Positions 45,793 through 50,756 of a DNA stretch of 50,756 bases are shown here, piece by piece (positions within the stretch are counted from its first letter, which is position 1; every line of letters begins with the position of its first letter). A program made the position numbers and the translations under genes. The stretch comes from Acidobacteriaceae bacterium (GTDB lineage Bacteria > Acidobacteriota > Terriglobia > Terriglobales > Acidobacteriaceae). The DNA lies in contig JANXYB010000059.1 in assembly GCA_025350325.1 (NCBI GenBank), positions 1 through 50,756 on the forward strand. The letters run 5' to 3'. The notes beneath the pieces are model-generated. The model worked only from the letters and a program-made list of their open reading frames with translations, ran no database searches and had not been told where the DNA came from.

Positions 45793-46605
45793 ATGACCGC
45801 TCCGCCGATCCGCGAAATTAGATATGCCTGGTTATTGGCACTGCTGGCCTGCTGTGCGCCGCTCCGCAATCTAGCCGAGCCCATTCCCGTACGTTACGTG
45901 GAAGGCGTGGAGCACGGCTTTCTCTCTCTAAGCACTGAAGACGGCAAAATTGTTGCAGTCGGCGATTTGCTGCAAAGGGTTCACGGCGACCGCGTCACTT
46001 CTTATCTCACCTTCCGGTTCAAGGACGGCTCGATCGACGATGAAACTACCACCTTCAATCAACGAGGAAATTTTCGACTCATCTCGGACCGGCATATACA
46101 AAAGGGTCCAGCGTTCCCGCACCCGCTTGACCTTGCAATCGATGTTGCGTCAGGTAATGTCACAGTTCGTACAACAGGAAAAGACGGCAACGAAGTGGCA
46201 AAGACCGAGCATCTCGATCTGCCCGCTGACCTATATAACGGCTTGATCACCTCTATCGCTAAAAACGTCGTATCGACGAGTCCTGAAACCAAAGTGTCGA
46301 TGCTCGTTGCCACTCCCAAGCCCAGGTTGATCAAACTTGCAATTACTCCCGCTGGAAAAGAAACCGTCTCTATTGCCGGATTTCCGCGTCAGGCCATCAA
46401 ATACGAAATCAAGCTTGAGCTAGGGGGCGTTGCAGGAATCGTCGCGCCGCTGGTAGGCAAGCAGCCACCCAACGTACAGATTTGGATTGTCGGCGCTCAG
46501 CTTCCGACCTTCCTGCGCGAACGAGGTCCCCTCTACGAAGAAAGTGCCATCTACACGATTTTGCTTGTGGGCCCGACCTGGCCAAAAGCCCGTCGAACCG
46601 AGTGA
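45793..46605 (+). CDS. Secreted protein of unknown function
   Basis: A 270-residue protein with a signal peptide (YAWLLALLACCAPLRNLAEP). The mature part looks all-beta: VRYVEGVEHGFLSLSTEDGKIVAVGDLLQ, YLTFRFKDGSIDDETTTFNQRGNFRLISDRHIQKGPAFPHPL, then IKYEIKLELGGVAGIVAPLVGKQPPNVQIWIVG. The pattern of a substrate-like beta fold with SDRHIQKGPSFP-type motif recurs in acidobacterial secreted proteins, distantly like DUF3108 or lipoprotein-carrier folds, but I cannot name a family with confidence. It lies 85 bp upstream of the Fe-S oxidoreductase on the same strand; functional linkage is unclear. Confidence 0.65.
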   Translation: MTAPPIREIRYAWLLALLACCAPLRNLAEPIPVRYVEGVEHGFLSLSTEDGKIVAVGDLLQRVHGDRVTSYLTFRFKDGSIDDETTTFNQRGNFRLISDRHIQKGPAFPHPLDLAIDVASGNVTVRTTGKDGNEVAKTEHLDLPADLYNGLITSIAKNVVSTSPETKVSMLVATPKPRLIKLAITPAGKETVSIAGFPRQAIKYEIKLELGGVAGIVAPLVGKQPPNVQIWIVGAQLPTFLRERGPLYEESAIYTILLVGPTWPKARRTE

Positions 46606-46690
46606 GACGTCCATCTATTTCTGTTGTCATGAGCGCATCGAGCGTCGCGACGCCCATCGCCGTGATCGTGTATCGTGAATTGGTTCGCTT

Positions 46691-48613
46691 ATGATTTTCT
46701 TCTCTTCTACGCTAGCTGAGCCGCAATACTTCTCGACGATTGAGAAGGTCTTATTCGTTGCCCTGATCCTGACGTCATTTGTGCTTTTCTGGCAGCGCTT
46801 CGGTCCGATCCTCAACAAAATCCTGAAATCGAAAAAGGATGTGGATTTCCATCTTTTTCCCGCGGGCCGCCGGGTTTGGGACTTCTTCTGGGAAGTGCTG
46901 TGTCAAGCCAAAGTGATACGGGAACGGCCTCTGCCCGGCATCGCGCACGCTTTTGTCTTCTGGGGCTTCTGCGCTTTCGCCATCGTAACCCTCAATCACG
47001 TCGCGGTAGGCCTTGGCAGCGGCTTTTTGAATCCGGCCAGCCTGATTGGACGCTTCTATTTCTACTTCGCTGCCGCATTTGCCGTGGCCTGCGCCGCAGG
47101 CATCATCGGCCTTTTCGTACGGCGCTTTCTCGTACGCCCGCGCTGGCTTGGCAAGGATCTATCGTACGGGTCCGGCATGGTCGCTCTTCTCATTCTGGTA
47201 TTGATGGTGACCTACCTGGCAGCGTTTTTTGTGGCCGATGCAGACCCGGTCACGCGCGTGCTTTGGTGGGTGCATACGTTGGCGCTGCTGATTTTTCTGC
47301 CGTTGATTCCGCATACCAAGCATCTACACCTGGTCCTCAGTCCTGCCACGGTATTCTTGTCGCGCGGCGGCTTCAGCCAGATTCCACCGTTAGCCGGTGA
47401 TGAGGACTTTGGTCTCGTTGCGGGAACCGATTTGACGCAGTTGGTGAGCCTTCAGGCCTACTCCTGCGTGGAGTGCGGTCGTTGCACGGAGCACTGCCCC
47501 GCTAACAACACAGGCAAGATTCTCAACCCGAAAGAAATCATACTGGGAGTGCGCAACTACCTCAACGACCTTGGCCCCGCGTCTCAAGAGCCGCTGTTGG
47601 GAAAGTACAATTCGCAGCAAGCTGTCTTCCAATGCACTACCTGCGGCGCATGCGAATTCCAATGCCCAGTAGGCATCGAGCATTTACCGATTCTGATTGG
47701 CCTGCGCCGCGGCGCAGTCAATACCGGCGCATGGGAAGACAATCACGGCGCGAAACTTTTTCTCGCATTGGAGCGAGGTTCCAACGCACTCGGCATGAGC
47801 GCCATGGAGCGCGATAAATTTATCCAAAAGCAGCAGTTCCCCATTTTCGATGGCACGCAGGAGTACTGCCTCTGGCTCGGCTGCATGGGCGGATACGATC
47901 CCAAAGGCCGCGAAATCATTGCCGATTTTGCCCGCGTGATGAACTACCTCGGCACCAGCTACGGCGTCATGCGTAAAGAAAAATGCACTGGCGATCCGGT
48001 ACGGCGTCTGGGCAATGATCTGCTCTTTCAGCAATTGGCCGAGGCTAATCTTGAATTGCTCGCGCAGAACAAAGTGAAGAAGATTGTTTCGATTTGTCCG
48101 CATTGTGTGCGCACGATTCAAGAGGACTGGAAGGAATTTGGCACGCCACCCGAGATCGAACATCACAGCGAATTTTTAGCCCGCTATGCCGATAAACTTC
48201 CTAAACAAAAGGCAGCCGGTACCGAACCAGCAGAAAAGATCGTCTATCACGATCCTTGCTACCTTGGCCGCTATCGCAACGTCTACGAAGAACCACGTGC
48301 GGTTGCATCGCTTGCCGGAGACGTGATCGAGGCGCCGCGTTCGCACGAGCGAAGTTTCTGCTGCGGCGCTGGTGGCGGCCTGGTGTTTCTGGGCGAAGAG
48401 ACAGGCGAGCGGGTCAGCCATGTGCGCGCGCAGGAATTAGCCGCAACCGGAGCGACGACCGTGGGAACGGCCTGCCCCTTCTGCAACACGATGTTTCGTG
48501 ATGCGCTCGCGTCGTCTGGTGAAGCCGCGCCACGTCTTATGGACATCGCTCAACTGACTGCGCGTGGTCTACCGCAGGATGGAAGCAAATTGAACGGGAG
48601 CATGACCGCATGA
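46691..48613 (+). CDS. Membrane-bound heterodisulfide reductase-like Fe-S oxidoreductase (ETF:menaquinone type)
   Basis: A 640-residue protein fusing a NarI-like membrane anchor of five to six helices (about residues 17-207) to two [4Fe-4S] ferredoxin sites (CVECGRCTEHCP, about 260; CTTCGACEFQCP, about 315) and two CCG-type domains (CLWLGCMGGY; SICPHC; HDPCYLGRYRN; SFCCGAGGG; ACPFCNTMF). This architecture, next to etfBA, matches the membrane oxidoreductases that pass electrons from ETF to menaquinone, for example in fatty-acid or amino-acid oxidation. Haem-ligand His residues are visible in the anchor (AHAFVFWGF, WWVHTLALL). Its stop overlaps the etfB start (ATGA), supporting one complex. Assignment to ETF is by context. 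Confidence 0.87.
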   Translation: MIFFSSTLAEPQYFSTIEKVLFVALILTSFVLFWQRFGPILNKILKSKKDVDFHLFPAGRRVWDFFWEVLCQAKVIRERPLPGIAHAFVFWGFCAFAIVTLNHVAVGLGSGFLNPASLIGRFYFYFAAAFAVACAAGIIGLFVRRFLVRPRWLGKDLSYGSGMVALLILVLMVTYLAAFFVADADPVTRVLWWVHTLALLIFLPLIPHTKHLHLVLSPATVFLSRGGFSQIPPLAGDEDFGLVAGTDLTQLVSLQAYSCVECGRCTEHCPANNTGKILNPKEIILGVRNYLNDLGPASQEPLLGKYNSQQAVFQCTTCGACEFQCPVGIEHLPILIGLRRGAVNTGAWEDNHGAKLFLALERGSNALGMSAMERDKFIQKQQFPIFDGTQEYCLWLGCMGGYDPKGREIIADFARVMNYLGTSYGVMRKEKCTGDPVRRLGNDLLFQQLAEANLELLAQNKVKKIVSICPHCVRTIQEDWKEFGTPPEIEHHSEFLARYADKLPKQKAAGTEPAEKIVYHDPCYLGRYRNVYEEPRAVASLAGDVIEAPRSHERSFCCGAGGGLVFLGEETGERVSHVRAQELAATGATTVGTACPFCNTMFRDALASSGEAAPRLMDIAQLTARGLPQDGSKLNGSMTA

Positions 48614-49380
48614 AGATTGTCGTTGCTATTAAACAAGTACCCGAACGCGATGCGCAGGTTCACATCGATGCGTCAGGGAGATGGATAGAAGAATCCGATT
48701 TGCAGTATGCCATGAACGAGTCGGACGCATACGCGCTGGAAGAGGCGTTGCAGTTAAAGGAAAAGCATAGCGGCGAGGTGGTAGTTGTCAGCGTCGGTCC
48801 AGAGCGGGTCGGCTCAACCATCCGCGAGGCGCTTGCCAAGGGCGCAGACCGCGGCATTCATATCGAATGCGACGACTTGAACAAGCGCGATGTCTTAGGG
48901 GTTGCGCGGCTGTTGGCCGCAGCGCTCAAGCCTGAGAGCCCGGATCTTATCCTCACCGGTCTGCAGTCGGATGATCTGGGCTACGGACAAACAGGCGTGA
49001 TTGTGGGTGAACTGCTGGGACTTCCCCATGCATCTCTCATCTTGCATGTCGAGAAGACGGAAGCCGGCCTCACAGTGAAGCGCGAACTTGAAGAAGGATG
49101 GTTTCAGACCATCGAATTGCCCACGCCGGCCGTGCTCACCATTCAATCAGGCGGCAACAAACTGCGCTACGCCACCCTCATGGGCATCAAGCGGGCCAAA
49201 ACAAAAGAGGTGCGCCTTGTGACCGCAGTGGAACTGAACGTTGAAAGCACGCCTGTGGTCTCGCTTGAAAACATCACTCTTCCCCAAAAGCAAAAGTCTA
49301 CGCAGATGTTGCCTGGGACCGCTAAGGAAGCTGCGGCGGCGCTGGTTGAAAAACTGAAGTTTGAGGTGCGAGTTATATGA
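48610..49380 (+). CDS. etfB: Electron transfer flavoprotein beta subunit
   Basis: A 256-residue EtfB. It begins MKIVVAIKQVPERDAQVHID, has MNESDAYALEEALQLKEKHSGEVVVVSVGPE and DLILTGLQSDDLGYGQTGVIVGELLGLPHAS, and retains the AMP/FAD-binding residues typical of the N-alpha/beta domain. With EtfA it forms the heterodimer that accepts electrons from acyl-CoA and related dehydrogenases. It overlaps both neighbours by four bases (ATGA). Confidence 0.95.
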   Translation: MKIVVAIKQVPERDAQVHIDASGRWIEESDLQYAMNESDAYALEEALQLKEKHSGEVVVVSVGPERVGSTIREALAKGADRGIHIECDDLNKRDVLGVARLLAAALKPESPDLILTGLQSDDLGYGQTGVIVGELLGLPHASLILHVEKTEAGLTVKRELEEGWFQTIELPTPAVLTIQSGGNKLRYATLMGIKRAKTKEVRLVTAVELNVESTPVVSLENITLPQKQKSTQMLPGTAKEAAAALVEKLKFEVRVI

Positions 49381-50348
49381 GCGGCATCTGGGTAGTCATC
49401 GAAGATAGAGCAGGCCGCATCGGCCGCATCAGTTGGGAAGCCGTCTCCGCCGCACAAAAGCTGGCTTCGCAAAGAAACGAGAAGCCCAACGCCATCGTAG
49501 TCGGCGCGCAAACTGAATCGCTAGCGGCAGAGGTTGCATCGAAGGGCGTTGCCAAAGTTGTGCGTGTCGAGCATCCTCTGTTGTCGCAGTACACTTCAGA
49601 CGGATTCACGCTCGCGCTCGAGCAGCTATTCCGCGCCGAATCGCCGGACTTCGTCGTCTTCCCTCACACGTACCAGGTGCGCGATTATGCGCCGGCACTC
49701 GCTGCGCGATTGAACCAGGTGCTGATCGGGGATGTCGTCGCCATTGAGGATGGTCCTCTCTTCACACGGCAGCTTATGCAGGGTCGCCTGGCGGGCAGCT
49801 ACAAAGCTCATGGCGCCGGACCGTGCTTCATTTCCGTACAGTCTGGAGCCTTTCGTGGCGAAACCGCCGATGCGGGTACTGCTGAAGTAACGACGTTTTC
49901 GCCCACGATAGAAGCCGGGCAAATTCGTACCAAGCCCAGCGAACCATTCCGGGGCGCTGCGCAGACGGTTGATTTGGGCTCCGCGCAATTGATCGTTGCA
50001 GTCGGCAGAGGCATCAAGGAAGCGGATAATCTACCGCTCGTGCAAGAACTGGCTACGGCACTTGGTGCTGAATTGGCGGCATCGCGGCCCATCTGCGACA
50101 ACGGATGGCTACCGATCGAGCGGCAGGTAGGCAGCTCCGGCCAGACGGTCGCGCCAAAGCTTTATCTTGCTGTTGGTATCTCTGGCGCGATTCAACATTT
50201 GGTTGGCATCAAGGGATCGCAGTGCGTCGTGGCCATCAACAAGGACGCGGATGCACCCATTTTCGAAGTTGCCGACTACGGTATAGTTGGCGATCTCTTT
50301 GAAGTCGTACCCGCGTTGACTGAGGCCCTGAAAGCCGCACGGCACTAG
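49377..50348 (+). CDS. etfA: Electron transfer flavoprotein alpha subunit
   Basis: A 323-residue EtfA. The N-terminal ETF domain (IWVVIEDRAGRIGRISWEAVSAAQKLA) is followed by the C-terminal FAD domain with the hallmark VAVGRGIKEADNLPLVQELATALGAELAASRPICDNGWLP, QVGSSGQTVAPKLYLAVGISGAIQHLVGIKGSQCVVAINKD and DYGIVGDLFEVVPAL. Last gene of the Fe-S oxidoreductase-etfB-etfA operon; convergent with the FAH-family gene at the right edge. Confidence 0.96.
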   Translation: MSGIWVVIEDRAGRIGRISWEAVSAAQKLASQRNEKPNAIVVGAQTESLAAEVASKGVAKVVRVEHPLLSQYTSDGFTLALEQLFRAESPDFVVFPHTYQVRDYAPALAARLNQVLIGDVVAIEDGPLFTRQLMQGRLAGSYKAHGAGPCFISVQSGAFRGETADAGTAEVTTFSPTIEAGQIRTKPSEPFRGAAQTVDLGSAQLIVAVGRGIKEADNLPLVQELATALGAELAASRPICDNGWLPIERQVGSSGQTVAPKLYLAVGISGAIQHLVGIKGSQCVVAINKDADAPIFEVADYGIVGDLFEVVPALTEALKAARH

Positions 50349-50415
50349 CTGCCTTGCCCTAATGAGCCGCGTTACACCACCAGCAGATCGGGCTGCCGTC
50401 GCCGGTGTGTGCACG

Positions 50416-50756
50416 TCACGCCACTTCGTTTTCCAGTGTACCGATTGGCTCAATCGTTATGCGGATCAAGTCGCCGCCGGCCAGGGTGAACGAGCTTGGC
50501 GGCACGATCCCTGTCCCCGTCATCAAGAACAATCCTGCCGGAAAAGAATTGTCGCGCATCAAGTATTCGATCAGCGTCATCGGATCGCGCTTCAACTCGT
50601 TGAGCGCAACCGACCCCGCAAACTCGATGCGGCCGTCGCGAAGAATCTCGATCACGATCTCGGTTGAATGAGGCATGGAGCCACTCGTGACGAGAATCCC
50701 GGGGCCGAGCGCACAGCTACCGTCGTAAACCTTGGCCTGCGGCAGGTAGAGAGGAT
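50416..50756 (-). CDS. Fumarylacetoacetate hydrolase-family protein, N-terminus cut by window edge
   Basis: The frame is open from the right edge to TGA at 50416, giving the last 113 residues. They show YLPQAKVYDGSCALGPGILV, then FLMTGTGIVPPSSFTLAGGDLIRITIEPIGTL, the conserved C-terminal FAH strand pair. Family members are metal-dependent C-C lyases or dehydratases of keto acids; the YLPQAKVYDGSCALGP segment is reminiscent of 2-dehydro-3-deoxy-pentonate dehydratase-like members, which would fit pentose catabolism, but the metal ligands lie beyond the window. It is convergent with etfA. Confidence 0.8.
   Translation of the reverse strand, partial: PLYLPQAKVYDGSCALGPGILVTSGSMPHSTEIVIEILRDGRIEFAGSVALNELKRDPMTLIEYLMRDNSFPAGLFLMTGTGIVPPSSFTLAGGDLIRITIEPIGTLENEVA

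Noticed and set aside
1..50756. CRISPR arrays, tRNA/rRNA genes and intact insertion sequences
   Set aside because: I looked for regularly spaced repeats, cloverleaf-type sequences and transposase motifs with flanking inverted repeats and saw none; a tool-based scan was not possible.

Overview
The window looks like a chromosomal segment of a soil-type Acidobacteriota bacterium (Terriglobia/Acidobacteriaceae-like). The inference rests on protein types, not a database search: an Oar-like TonB receptor with an N-terminal carboxypeptidase-regulatory-like domain, CRTAC1/ASPIC-UnbV and TPR-multihaem cytochrome proteins, many secreted glycoside hydrolases, a bacterial myo-inositol oxygenase, and an acidobacterial-style tyrosine recombinase N-terminus.

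Layout. (1) 1-733: start of an unrecognised secreted protein, cut by the left edge. (2) 956-14837: a carbohydrate-degradation region with secreted GH127, GtaA-like, GH89, CE15 and GH9 enzymes, then cytosolic myo-inositol oxygenase and a divergent methyltransferase. These could deconstruct plant and microbial glycans and release arabinose, GlcNAc, glucuronate and oligoglucans. (3) 14980-26487, all on the minus strand: LacI regulator, CRTAC1 protein, a decayed remnant, a large TonB-dependent receptor with a LacI-type operator candidate upstream, a TPR protein, a seven-haem cytochrome c/TPR protein broken by an in-frame TGA, and another TPR protein. The set resembles an uncharacterised envelope uptake/redox module. 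(4) 26878-28411: HMCES/YedK-type abasic-site protein, then a scar in which the first part of an ATP-dependent DNA ligase meets, tail to tail, the N-terminal part of a tyrosine recombinase. (5) 28459-34267: nuoJKLMN, the membrane arm of complex I, translationally coupled. (6) 34242-45237: an exopolysaccharide locus with three GT4 glycosyltransferases, a DUF2334 deacetylase-like protein, a Wzy/WaaL-type protein, a single-chain Wzz-OPX fusion, and a UDP-HexNAc epimerase/dehydrogenase pair that would supply an N-acetylhexosaminuronic acid. (7) 45312-45620: a small frameshifted pseudogene. (8) 45793-50348: a secreted hypothetical protein and the overlapping operon of a membrane Fe-S oxidoreductase, EtfB and EtfA. 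(9) 50416-50756: C-terminus of an FAH-family protein cut by the right edge.

No tRNA, rRNA, CRISPR array or intact insertion sequence was seen. The most interesting items are the Wzz-OPX fusion, the CRTAC1/TonB/TPR/haem module with its internal TGA and candidate LacI operator, and the ligase/integrase deletion scar. Protein start sites were adjusted by eye from ribosome-binding sites and signal peptides and are stated per gene.
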